Shown here: positions 44,438 to 52,848 of the stretch, piece after piece
How positions within the stretch are numbered: the stretch's first letter is position 1
Layout of the letters: the number at the start of each line of letters is the position of its first letter
Assembly (NCBI GenBank): GCA_049671745.1
Contig: JBATVL010000059.1
Location: 76,259 to 140,258 of the forward strand
Direction of reading: 5' to 3'
From: SNAP01 sp049671745
Lineage (GTDB): Bacteria > Bacteroidota > Bacteroidia > Bacteroidales > Marinifilaceae
Length of the DNA: 64,000 nucleotides
The notes under the pieces: generated by a model
What the model saw: the letters and a program-made list of their open reading frames with translations, nothing else
Databases searched by the model: none
Told to the model about the DNA's origin: nothing
Position numbers and translations under genes: made by a program

Positions 44438-45343
44438 ATGACAAAAAAAAACGCATTAGGAAGAGGATTAAGTGCCTTGATTAGCAATGATAAGGGTGAT
44501 GTTTATTCTGAGGATATCATGGATAATGTATCAAATATAAATGATATTGATATTTGTGATATTGTTGCTAATTCTTTTCAACCGCGTACGCAATTTGATA
44601 AAGAAGCTCTTGATGAACTTGCTAATTCTATAAAACAAATTGGTATTGTTCAACCTATTACTGTAAGAGAAATCTCTAATGATAAATTTCAGATTATTGC
44701 TGGCGAACGACGCTATAGAGCAGCTGGTCTTATTGGACTAAATGCGATACCTGCCTATGTGAGAGTTGCTGCTGATGATGATATGCTTGAACTTTCTCTT
44801 GTTGAAAATATTCAAAGAGAGAACCTTGATGCTATAGAGGTCGCTATTGCTTTTCAAAGACTTATAGATGAATGTAGTCTTACTCAAGAGAAACTTAGCG
44901 AGAAAGTGGGGAAGAAAAGAACTACTGTTACTAATTATTTGCGTCTTCTTAAATTGCCTGCTGAAATACAGCTTGGTGTTAGAGATAAAAAAATTAGTAT
45001 GGGACATGCTAGGGCTCTTCTTGGTATTGAGGATAGAGAAACTCAATTAATGCTATTTGATAAGATTATAATTGGTGAATTGTCTGTTAGAAAGATAGAG
45101 GAGCTTGTTAGAGAAATAAATAATCCGGCTCCTGTAGAGAAAAATGAAAATAATGAAGCCTCTGATAGTGAAAAGTTAATGCTAAATGAGGATTTTAAAG
45201 GTTTACAGACTAAATTAGCAAACTTATTTAGTTCTAAAGTTAAACTTAAGTGTTCTAAAGAGGGAAATGGGAAAATTGTTATTCCTTTTAAGTCTAATGA
45301 AGATTTAGAAAGAATTCTTACTGTTTTTGAAGATATAAAATAG
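44438..45343 (+). CDS. parB: chromosome partition protein ParB
   Basis: The 301-residue protein has the start KKNALGRGLSALIS, the CTPase/ParB domain (NSFQPRTQFDKEALDELANSI, GERRYRAAGLIG, LSLVENIQRENLDAIE), the central helix-turn-helix (LTQEKLSEKVGKKRTTVTNYLRLLKLP) and a C-terminal dimer domain. It loads at parS sites; I found no obvious parS by eye. Partner of the adjacent parA. Confidence 0.94.
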   Translation: MTKKNALGRGLSALISNDKGDVYSEDIMDNVSNINDIDICDIVANSFQPRTQFDKEALDELANSIKQIGIVQPITVREISNDKFQIIAGERRYRAAGLIGLNAIPAYVRVAADDDMLELSLVENIQRENLDAIEVAIAFQRLIDECSLTQEKLSEKVGKKRTTVTNYLRLLKLPAEIQLGVRDKKISMGHARALLGIEDRETQLMLFDKIIIGELSVRKIEELVREINNPAPVEKNENNEASDSEKLMLNEDFKGLQTKLANLFSSKVKLKCSKEGNGKIVIPFKSNEDLERILTVFEDIK

Positions 45344-45369
45344 ACAAAAAATAATTTGGGGGACTTGTT

Positions 45370-46089
45370 GTGAATAAATATATTACTATTCTTTTATTGT
45401 GTTGTTGCAGTTTTGTATGTTTTGCACAATCAGAGGATGTGAAAAAAGATAAAAAACTTGAGAAATTAACTGTTGTTGAAAATGCAAGTGAGTCTGTAGT
45501 TTTCAAAAAAGATTATGATAATAAGTCTATTTCTGATAAAGAGACTTCTCGACTTTTGCGTAAAAGCAAACTTCATTCTACTACTAAGGCATGGGTAATG
45601 TCTGCTTTGTTGCCAGGTTTAGGACAGGTATATAATGATCAGTGGTATAAAGTGCCTGTTATATATGGCGCTTTTGCTGGAATTATTTATGGTATTAATT
45701 GGAATACGAATGCTTATAATGATTATAAGAATGCGTATAGTGATTATATTAACTATCTTAATTTGAAAGCAGCTGGTAAAAATCCTGCTCCAACTGGTAG
45801 ATGGGAAGAAATATCTGTAATAAAAGATGTTTCTGTATTTGATAAATCAAATGAAGAGTGGTTTAGAACATCATTAAAGAATAGAAAAGATTACCATAAG
45901 AGGAATAGAGATCTTACTTATATTGCTTTTGGTGGACTTTATTTTCTTAATATTATAGATGCTCTTGTAGCGGCACATTTCTATGATTTTGATATTTCTG
46001 ATGATTTAAGTATGAGCGTTAGACCTTCAGTTGATCTTAATCCTAATTTAGGAAATAATTTTAGCTTATCTTGCTCTATAAAATTTTAA
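45370..46089 (+). CDS. DUF5683 protein
   Basis: The 239-residue protein starts with GTG at 45370. It has a signal peptide (cleavage near FAQ, residue 20), a charged region, and the DUF5683 core: STTKAWVMSALLPGLGQVYNDQWYKVPVIYG followed by a helical and aromatic stretch, ending in SLSCSIKF as in outer-membrane-associated proteins. Function is unknown. Its place between parB and mltD is a common order in Bacteroidetes, and it may take part in envelope biogenesis. The leader TTGTG gives two possible starts six bases apart. Confidence 0.85.
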   Translation: MNKYITILLLCCCSFVCFAQSEDVKKDKKLEKLTVVENASESVVFKKDYDNKSISDKETSRLLRKSKLHSTTKAWVMSALLPGLGQVYNDQWYKVPVIYGAFAGIIYGINWNTNAYNDYKNAYSDYINYLNLKAAGKNPAPTGRWEEISVIKDVSVFDKSNEEWFRTSLKNRKDYHKRNRDLTYIAFGGLYFLNIIDALVAAHFYDFDISDDLSMSVRPSVDLNPNLGNNFSLSCSIKF

Positions 46090-46111
46090 AACAAACACAA
46101 AAGATATAAAT

Positions 46112-47722
46112 ATGAAATTACTTTATAAGGGGATATTACTGTCTCTATTATCCTTCTCTACGCAGTCTTATGCTCAGGCTGATAATCCACCACTTAAGGA
46201 TAGCTTAATGCTTAATGCTATACATCTGCAAGATTCTGTTCTTGTTGATACTACCTCTGTTGATGAATTTGTACTTAAACCTACAATAGTTAACGATTTA
46301 AAAGACGAGGTGGATTCTACCTTTATTAGGGATTTGGATAAGCTTAACTTGAAATGGTATATTGAAAATATTGATAGTGTTGATTATATAGATGCTGCTA
46401 AGGTTAGGCAGATAAAAAATGATAGGATTACATTCTCTAATGATCATATCACTAAGCATATGGATTCGTTGAATTCTGCTATACAGCTTACTAATAATAG
46501 TATTGTTAGAACTAGTATTGCCATGTATACTCTTAATAGAAGAGTTCAGGTGTGTAATATGATGGGATTAGCTGAATATTATTTTCCTATGTTTGAGCAG
46601 GAACTTGATAGACAAGGATTACCTCTTGAACTAAAGTATTTACCTGTTATTGAGTCAGCTCTTAATCCTAGTGCATATTCTAGAATGGGAGCTACTGGTT
46701 TATGGCAATTTATGCTTCCTACTGGTAGACAGTATAAGTTGAAAGTTAACTCTTATATAGATGAGCGTTGCGATCCTATGAAAGCAACTGTTGCTGCTGT
46801 TTCATATCTTAAAGATTTATATGAAATGTATGGTGATTGGATGCTTGCTATTGCTGCCTATAATTGCGGTCCAGGTAATGTTAAAAAAGCTATACGTCGT
46901 TCTGGTGGTAAGAAGAACTATTGGGATATATATTATAGATTACCTAAAGAAACTAGAGCATATGTACCGCATTTTATTGCTGCTATGTATGTCTTTAATT
47001 ATAATGAGGAATATAACTTATACCCTATAAAACCTGATTTTCCTCCATTGTGCGATACGGTGATGATTCATCAGCCTCTTCATTTTGAGCAAATTGCTGC
47101 TGTGGTGAAAATGCCTGTCGATCAGATATTTGAACTTAATCCTCAATATAGAAGAAAGATTATTCCTGCTACTAATTCACGTCCTTTGGCTATTAAGATG
47201 CCTTATAATTATGTGAATGATTTTGTTGATATGCAGGATTCTGTTTTAGCATACAACAGACTTAAATATTTTGATACTAAGGATAGAATTATTGATCCTC
47301 GCGCTAGATATAATACTTATGCACATTCTAAAACTCCTAGAAATAGAACTAAGATTCTATATACAGTTAAGAGCGGAGATGTTGTTGGTACTATTGCTCA
47401 GAAATTTGGTGTAAGAGCTAAGGATATGAGATACTGGAATGGTATTAAACGTAATAGAATCCGTATAGGTAAAAAACTTGTTTTATATGTTCCTAATAAG
47501 AATGCTAAGAAATATAAGTCGAATAAGAATGTAGAAGTTAAAGGTAGATCTTCTAAATATGCCTCTAATGGATATGTTTATCACAAAGTTAAAAGTGGTG
47601 AGAACTTATGGACTATAGCTCGTAAATATCCGGGAGTATCTAATAAAGATATTATGAAATGGAATCATATTAGAAATGCTAAAATGGTTAAACCTGGTAA
47701 GCGTCTTAAGATTAAACGATAG
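46112..47722 (+). CDS. mltD: membrane-bound lytic transglycosylase D, LysM
   Basis: The 536-residue secreted enzyme has a signal peptide (cleavage near YAQA), an SLT domain with the catalytic glutamate in YLPVIESALNPSAYS, GATGLWQFM, IAAYNCGPGNVKKA and a YVPHFIAA motif, followed by two LysM peptidoglycan-binding domains (about 415-463 and 489-536). It cuts glycan strands to 1,6-anhydro products. No lipobox cysteine is seen, so it is periplasmic or held by LysM. It ends the + strand run and a strong terminator follows. Confidence 0.92.
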   Translation: MKLLYKGILLSLLSFSTQSYAQADNPPLKDSLMLNAIHLQDSVLVDTTSVDEFVLKPTIVNDLKDEVDSTFIRDLDKLNLKWYIENIDSVDYIDAAKVRQIKNDRITFSNDHITKHMDSLNSAIQLTNNSIVRTSIAMYTLNRRVQVCNMMGLAEYYFPMFEQELDRQGLPLELKYLPVIESALNPSAYSRMGATGLWQFMLPTGRQYKLKVNSYIDERCDPMKATVAAVSYLKDLYEMYGDWMLAIAAYNCGPGNVKKAIRRSGGKKNYWDIYYRLPKETRAYVPHFIAAMYVFNYNEEYNLYPIKPDFPPLCDTVMIHQPLHFEQIAAVVKMPVDQIFELNPQYRRKIIPATNSRPLAIKMPYNYVNDFVDMQDSVLAYNRLKYFDTKDRIIDPRARYNTYAHSKTPRNRTKILYTVKSGDVVGTIAQKFGVRAKDMRYWNGIKRNRIRIGKKLVLYVPNKNAKKYKSNKNVEVKGRSSKYASNGYVYHKVKSGENLWTIARKYPGVSNKDIMKWNHIRNAKMVKPGKRLKIKR

Positions 47723-47749
47723 ATATTGAAATTCATATATTTTATTGAA

Positions 47750-47784
47750 AGATTAATTAGCTTAAGCTAGTTAATCTTTTTTTT
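47750..47784 (+). terminator. terminator after mltD
   Basis: A near-perfect palindrome (47750-47761 with 47766-47777) with a short TTAA loop is followed by eight T. Confidence 0.85.
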
Positions 47785-47809
47785 GCTTATATGTGTGAAG
47801 TTTATAAAA

Positions 47810-47844
47810 TGAGAAACCCCCTTCTCTTAGAAAAGAGAAAGGGG
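47810..47844 (-). terminator. terminator of the first gap gene
   Basis: On the - strand a 12-bp stem with one mismatch (47844-47833 with 47828-47817, loop TTCT) is followed by TTTCTCATTTT. Confidence 0.65.
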
Positions 47845-47871
47845 CTGTTTAAAATATTTAATAGGTAATGA

Positions 47872-48885
47872 TTATTTTCCAATTTTTACTGCTAGATCAA
47901 CAACTCTGTGTGAATAACCCCACTCATTATCGTACCAAGCGAGTACTTTTACCATTTTACCGTTTACCATAGTTGATAATGCATCGAATACAGCAGAGTG
48001 TGGATTGTGAATTACATCAACAGAAACTATAGGATCTTCAGTATATTCTATTATACCTTTCATATATGTTTCTGCTGCTTTTTTCATTACAGAATTAATT
48101 TCTTCTACAGTTCTTTCTTTTTCAAGATTAAATACCATATCAACTAAAGAACCAGTAGGTGTTGGTACACGTACTGCCATTCCATCAAGTTTGCCCTCAA
48201 GATTAGGAATTACTTTAGCTACAGCTTTAGCTGCACCAGTAGATGTTGGGATTTGTGATACACCGCATGCTCTTGCTCTTCTTAGATCCTTATGAGTAGC
48301 ATCAAGAATGTTTTGATCTAAAGTGTAAGAATGTATAGTAGTCATCATTCCTCTGATAATATTGAAATTATCATTCATCACTTTAGCAATAGGAGCAAGG
48401 CAGTTTGTTGTACAAGATGCATTTGATACACAAGTATCAGTATCTTTATACATTTCTTCGTTTACGCCCATAACAATCATGTTATCAATTTCATCTTTAG
48501 CAGGAACAGTAAGAAGTACTTTTCTAGCTCCGCTTAATAAATGATCTCCATATCCTCCTTTTGGATCTTCTTTCATTCTGAATTTCCCAGTAGATTCAAT
48601 TACAACATCAGGAGTCTTTGGCCATTTGATATCTTTAATTGCAGAACTAGTGCAAATACGAATCTTTTGACCATTGATGATAAGATTATTCTCATCATGA
48701 CTAATTTCACCATTGAATTTACCCTGTGTTGAATCGTATTTAAATAGGTGAGCCATAGTCGCAATGCATGAACCAGTACGACCATTTATACCAACAACTT
48801 CTATGTTGTCACGCTCTAACGCAATTTTTAATACATTACGTCCGATTCTTCCAAAACCATTAATTGCAATTTTAATCTTAGACAT
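47872..48885 (-). CDS. GAPDH paralogue with altered cofactor site
   Basis: The 337-residue enzyme has INGFGRIGRNVLK, the catalytic cysteine in SNASCTTNCLAP, TIHSYTLDQN, and WYDNEWGYSHRVVD. At residues 34-38, where NAD-specific enzymes have Asn-Asp-Leu-Thr-Asp (as the copy at 49190 does), it reads Asn-Gly-Arg-Thr-Gly, with a two-residue insertion. The lost aspartate normally binds the adenosine ribose of NAD, and an arginine there could bind the NADP phosphate. I infer a preference for NADP. The later proline (SQIPTSTG) is kept. It might work in the gluconeogenic direction, as B. subtilis GapB does. Confidence 0.88.
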   Translation of the reverse strand: MSKIKIAINGFGRIGRNVLKIALERDNIEVVGINGRTGSCIATMAHLFKYDSTQGKFNGEISHDENNLIINGQKIRICTSSAIKDIKWPKTPDVVIESTGKFRMKEDPKGGYGDHLLSGARKVLLTVPAKDEIDNMIVMGVNEEMYKDTDTCVSNASCTTNCLAPIAKVMNDNFNIIRGMMTTIHSYTLDQNILDATHKDLRRARACGVSQIPTSTGAAKAVAKVIPNLEGKLDGMAVRVPTPTGSLVDMVFNLEKERTVEEINSVMKKAAETYMKGIIEYTEDPIVSVDVIHNPHSAVFDALSTMVNGKMVKVLAWYDNEWGYSHRVVDLAVKIGK

Positions 48886-48925
48886 TTTAATCTTTTGTTT
48901 GAATGTTAATGTTATATCGATATGA

Positions 48926-48933
48926 CAAAAGTA
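48926..48933 (-). promoter_or_regulatory. -7 element for the NGRTG-type GAPDH gene
   Basis: On the - strand TACTTTTG (48933-48926) fits TAnnTTTG, 40 bases before the ATG. The gap of 304 bases between the two GAPDH genes otherwise holds only the terminator at 49134-49165. Confidence 0.5.
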
Positions 48934-49133
48934 TAAAATAAAACCTATGAACGATTATATATTTGAAAATATTTTTGATAAAGATTTTTATTTAATGCTC
49001 TTAAAACGCAATTTACAACGTTTTAAATCTATGTTTATTTTTCAAACGTTTGCTATTTAAGATGTTTTTTAGTCGCTTTTATAGAAAACTGTTAATAAGG
49101 TATGGTTTTGTTATTCTGGAATTTATAAAAATA

Positions 49134-49165
49134 AAAAGAGCCGTTCTTTTCAGAACGGCTCTTTT
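49134..49165 (-). terminator. terminator of the second gap gene
   Basis: A perfect 14-bp stem (49134-49147 with 49152-49165, loop TTTC on the + strand) ends in a T-run on the - strand. Confidence 0.9.
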
Positions 49166-49189
49166 ATATAGTGTGTAGTGTAAAATTAA

Positions 49190-50194
49190 TTAAGCAATTT
49201 TCTCAACTAAGTCAACAACTCTGTTAGAATAACCCCACTCGTTGTCATACCAAGATAAAACTTTAACTGTTTTACCTAAAACCATTGTTGATAAAGCATC
49301 AAAAATAGAAGAGTGTGTATTGTGAATGATATCTACAGAAACGATAGGATCTTCAGTATATTCAAGAACACCTTTCATAGCTCCTTCTGCTGCTTTTTTC
49401 ATTGCTGCATTAACTTCTTCAACAGTAACTTCTCTTTTAAGATTAGCTACGAAGTCAACTAATGAACCTGTTGGTGTTGGAACACGTACAGCCATTCCAT
49501 CAAGTTTACCAGCAAGTTCAGGAATTACTTTTCCAACTGCTTTAGCAGCACCTGTAGTAGTAGGAATTTGAGAAACAGCACAAGAACGAGCTCTTCTTAA
49601 ATCACCATGTGGTAAATCTAATATAGATTGGTCATTAGTATAAGAGTGAATAGTTGTCATAAGACCGCTTTCAATACCGAACTCATCGTTAAGAACCTTA
49701 GCTATAGGAGCAAGGCAGTTAGTTGTACAAGATGCGTTAGAAAGGCATACTTGCTCATCAGTAATCGTGTCTTCGTTAACACCTAAAACTACCATATTGT
49801 CGATAGTATCTTTAGCAGGTACAGTTAATATAACTTTTTTAGCACCATTCTTAATATGGTCACCATATCCACCTCTAGCGCTTTCTTTAGAAGTAAAGAT
49901 ACCTGTAGCTTCAATAACTACATCAGGAGTTTGTTCCCACTTAATGTTTAATGGGCTTCTTTCTGCAGTAATGACAATTTTCTTTCCGTTAACAATAATG
50001 CCTTCTTCATCATGCTCTACAGTACCGTTAAACTTACCTTGAGTAGAATCGTATTTAAGTAAGTGAGCTAATGTCTTAGTATCTGTAAGATCATTAATAC
50101 CTACTATCTCTATGTTCTCGCGCTCGAAAGCAATTTTAAAAACATTACGACCTATTCTTCCAAATCCGTTAATTGCAACTTTAATCTTTGTCAT
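49190..50194 (-). CDS. gapA: glyceraldehyde-3-phosphate dehydrogenase, NAD type
   Basis: The 334-residue glycolytic enzyme oxidises glyceraldehyde-3-phosphate with phosphate. It has INGFGRIGRNVFK, the NAD site Asn34-Asp-Leu-Thr-Asp, catalytic cysteine in SNASCTTNCLAP, HSYTNDQ, RAVPTPTGSLVD-like RVPTPTGSLVD, and WYDNEWGYSNRVVD. This is the standard NAD-dependent form. The leader just upstream carries a perfect tandem 23-bp repeat ending at the ATG. It has its own strong terminator, so it is separate from the paralogue at 47872. Confidence 0.94.
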   Translation of the reverse strand: MTKIKVAINGFGRIGRNVFKIAFERENIEIVGINDLTDTKTLAHLLKYDSTQGKFNGTVEHDEEGIIVNGKKIVITAERSPLNIKWEQTPDVVIEATGIFTSKESARGGYGDHIKNGAKKVILTVPAKDTIDNMVVLGVNEDTITDEQVCLSNASCTTNCLAPIAKVLNDEFGIESGLMTTIHSYTNDQSILDLPHGDLRRARSCAVSQIPTTTGAAKAVGKVIPELAGKLDGMAVRVPTPTGSLVDFVANLKREVTVEEVNAAMKKAAEGAMKGVLEYTEDPIVSVDIIHNTHSSIFDALSTMVLGKTVKVLSWYDNEWGYSNRVVDLVEKIA

Positions 50195-50240
50195 ATCTAA
50201 TTGTGTTAGTGTGTATTATCTAATTGTGTTAGTGTGTATT
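50195..50240. repeat. perfect tandem 23-bp repeat in the gapA leader
   Basis: Two identical 23-bp units (50195-50217 and 50218-50240) lie back to back directly before the gapA ATG (- strand). The core TTGTGTTAGTGTGTATT is echoed at 50760-50776 (TTGTTAGTGTGTTA). It may be a recent slippage duplication or a regulatory site. Confidence 0.85.
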
Positions 50241-50396
50241 AAATAACGATTAAAAGTATACAAAGGTTGAGTTATAGGCAAAAAAAATAGACACAAAGTG
50301 AATTGTGCCTATTCGAATATTCAAGTATTCATATAGAAGTATCTGTTTAAAAGTCACATCTAATTAGTTGATTAGTATGTGATTAACCCATTTCTC

Positions 50397-50534
50397 TTAA
50401 ACATTAAAATTATTAGAATTTATTTTCACAGATGCATATGCTGGACATGCTCTATCGATTGCGCAAGAGCAGAATAACAACGCAAGTATTGCTAAATACA
50501 CAACAAATATACTATTTTTCTTTAATTTCCTCAT
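50397..50534 (-). CDS. very small lipoprotein, CPAYA type
   Basis: A 45-residue protein from the ATG at 50534: basic start MRKLKKN, a hydrophobic helix (SIFVVYLAILALLF), the lipobox F-C-S-C, and a short tail with CPAYA. Small lipoproteins with this CPAY tail are frequent in Bacteroidetes; their function is unknown. An upstream in-frame start at 50588 would lie beyond the promoter and break the signal peptide. The gene has its own -7 element. The remaining bases between 50241 and 50396 show nothing that I recognise. Confidence 0.7.
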   Translation of the reverse strand: MRKLKKNSIFVVYLAILALLFCSCAIDRACPAYASVKINSNNFNV

Positions 50535-50585
50535 ATCTAATAACTTTAATAAAGGTAAATATTTTATTATTTTTTTTTGTTTGCA

Positions 50586-50593
50586 CAAAACTA
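50586..50593 (-). promoter_or_regulatory. -7 element for the small lipoprotein gene
   Basis: On the - strand TAGTTTTG (50593-50586) fits TAnnTTTG, 51 bases before the ATG. Confidence 0.5.
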
Positions 50594-50699
50594 ATTAATA
50601 AACAAGCAAGTATCAAGTAATTGGCATCAAATGAATAATGATTAGTAAAAATTTATTAGAAAAACATTTCTTTATGCAAACGTTTTAAATATATTTTTA

Positions 50700-50810
50700 T
50701 ATATTTGTGCGGGACAAAAAAATGAGTGATCATTTGATGTTTCAAAGTGTGTAGTAAATTAATTGTTAGTGTGTTAAAAAGGGATTATCCGTTAGGATGA
50801 TCCCTTTTTT
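50700..50810 (+). ncRNA. candidate small transcript with terminator
   Basis: A -7 element TATATTTG at 50700-50707 is followed within 110 bases by a rho-independent terminator: a 10-bp stem (50781-50790 with 50795-50804) and six T (50805-50810). Between them the only start codon is ATG at 50722, followed by ten codons and a stop (MSDHLMFQSV). No larger gene fits on the + strand, so this may be a small RNA or a short peptide gene. The upstream -33 element is unclear. Confidence 0.45.
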
Positions 50811-50843
50811 AGAATGATGTAATATTATAATAATTACATAAAA

Positions 50844-50876
50844 AAAGAGCTGTTCCACATGGGTACAGCTCTTTAA
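50844..50876 (-). terminator. terminator of the POT transporter gene
   Basis: On the - strand a 10-bp stem (50874-50865 with 50853-50844) is followed by a T-run. Confidence 0.8.
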
Positions 50877-50913
50877 TATATTAGATCGTTAATTTCTTAA
50901 TTGAAATTAATGC

Positions 50914-52584
50914 TTAAGATCCGCTTGTTACTCTTTCAAGTTTCTTCAGAATACCGAAGATGAAAGCAGCAGATATAAGACAACATACAATGAAGAATCC
51001 CCAAAGCATCCATAATTCAGATGAATCGTAAAGAATTCCACCTATAAATAAAAGTCCATTTCCACCTGCAGTTGCACATAACCAGCCAGCTTGCATAGTA
51101 CCTTTCATCTTAGGAGGTGCAACTTTCGAAACGAAAGATAATCCCATAGGAGAAATGAATAACTCAGCGATAGTTAATATAAAGTAAACACCTACAAGAG
51201 TGTAAGGAGTAATACGCATATCAGTAGGAGCTCCAGTCATTCCTAAATCAGATTGAGAAGACAATCCAAGAGATGCAACTAGTAATAGTCCGAAACCTAA
51301 AGTAGTAATTAACATACCAAAACCTATTTTCTTAGGTGTAGATGGTTCAAGCTTTCTTTTAGCAAGAGCAGCAAAAATAGCCATTACGATAGGAGTAAGA
51401 GCAATAATAAAGAACGGATTAAGATGTTGGAATGTTTCAGGAGAAATGTTGTTTGATTCAGCAAGTCCTGTATATTGTATGTATGACAATATTCCCATAC
51501 CAACAGCAACAGCTGCACCAATCATTTTCTGCTTAGAGTTGTTCTTTTTATTAAACATCATAAACGTACCAACTGCAGTTCCTAACATAGGTAAAAGAAC
51601 AGTAACATCAAACCAAAAGAAAGTACTTGGTGCTGCTGTTTGTGCAATGTAATCACGAGCAAAGAAGTTAATAGTTAAGCCATTTTGGTGGAATGACATC
51701 CAGAAGAAGATACACACAAGGAATACTAAACCAAGAGCGATAAGTCTTTCTTTGATTTCAGCCTTAGGCATATCAGGTAATTCTTCACCAGTTTCAGAAG
51801 TAGCAACAGGAATAGAAAAACCTGGTTTTAAGTGCTTGTTAAATGCGAAGTATACAAATAATGAGATACCCATCATAACAGCAGCAAAACCGAATGCATA
51901 GTTATAACCAGTAGAGAAAGCGTCAATATAAGATTGAGCAAATTCTTTAAGGTTAACAACCATATCAGTATTCTTAGAAGCCTCGTTAGCTAATGTTTGG
52001 AATGTATCAGTGTCAGCATTAGTACCTTCTATGAATCTGTGACATTTAGCAGGAAGATCACCATTATAGTTAAATCCGTGTTCTCCTAACATATAATCTC
52101 TAATCTTTACTGCAGCAGTAGGAGCAAAAAGTGCGCCAACGTTAATTCCCATATAGAATAACGAGAAAGCAGAGTCTCTTAGGTGAGCGTATTGTTTAGG
52201 TTCGTAAAGATTACCAACAACAGCTTGTAAGTTTCCTTTGAAAAGACCATTACCAAGAGCAATTACGAATAAACCACCACATACTGGAATAAGTCCTAAT
52301 CCAGGTATTGCTATTAGTACATAACCTGCGGCCATCATGATGATACCCATAGTAATTGTTTTGCCCATTCCAATGAATCTATCAGCCATAATACCACCAA
52401 TAACAGATAGTAGATAGATAGACATGTAGAAATTTGAATAGATAAATCCGGCTTTAGCACCAGTTAGTCCATACTTAGCTTGTAGGAAAAGAACTAGGAT
52501 AGACATCATGGTATAGAAACCAAAACGCTCTCCCATGTTAGCGAAAAAAGCAACAAGTAGTCCTTTAGGATGTCCTTTTAACAT
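50914..52584 (-). CDS. POT/PTR family peptide MFS transporter
   Basis: The 556-residue protein has about 14 hydrophobic segments and the POT pattern: FFANMGERFGFYTMMSILVLFLQ in helix 1 (ERF motif), GGIMADRFIGMGKTITMG, and a central FSLFYMGINVGALFAPTAAVKIRDY that matches the PTR2 signature region. It would import di- and tripeptides with protons across the inner membrane, a good partner to the secreted DPP-IV at 7.8 kb, which releases dipeptides. It is a single gene with its own promoter and terminator. Confidence 0.9.
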   Translation of the reverse strand: MLKGHPKGLLVAFFANMGERFGFYTMMSILVLFLQAKYGLTGAKAGFIYSNFYMSIYLLSVIGGIMADRFIGMGKTITMGIIMMAAGYVLIAIPGLGLIPVCGGLFVIALGNGLFKGNLQAVVGNLYEPKQYAHLRDSAFSLFYMGINVGALFAPTAAVKIRDYMLGEHGFNYNGDLPAKCHRFIEGTNADTDTFQTLANEASKNTDMVVNLKEFAQSYIDAFSTGYNYAFGFAAVMMGISLFVYFAFNKHLKPGFSIPVATSETGEELPDMPKAEIKERLIALGLVFLVCIFFWMSFHQNGLTINFFARDYIAQTAAPSTFFWFDVTVLLPMLGTAVGTFMMFNKKNNSKQKMIGAAVAVGMGILSYIQYTGLAESNNISPETFQHLNPFFIIALTPIVMAIFAALAKRKLEPSTPKKIGFGMLITTLGFGLLLVASLGLSSQSDLGMTGAPTDMRITPYTLVGVYFILTIAELFISPMGLSFVSKVAPPKMKGTMQAGWLCATAGGNGLLFIGGILYDSSELWMLWGFFIVCCLISAAFIFGILKKLERVTSGS

Positions 52585-52647
52585 AGATTTTAAGTTTAAA
52601 TTAGTATATATATTTATTTTATTTTCAAACGCAATCGAGTACGCTCA

Positions 52648-52655
52648 CAAATATA
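52648..52655 (-). promoter_or_regulatory. -7 element for the POT transporter gene
   Basis: On the - strand TATATTTG (52655-52648) fits TAnnTTTG, 63 bases before the ATG. No clear -33. Confidence 0.5.
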
Positions 52656-52848
52656 ACCAAAATATTGTCTTTTTAAGGTAAGAATTCAAGAATATAGTAA
52701 ATGGAAATTAACATTAAATAACTTGTATAATGTTTTAATTGTCAAAGATAAAGAGACATAATAAACCTTTAGGTATGTTGTGGGTAATCGTTTATTACTC
52801 TTCATAAAGTTATTTGGTTTTTTGTATCTTTAGAAAAAGTAGTAAATA

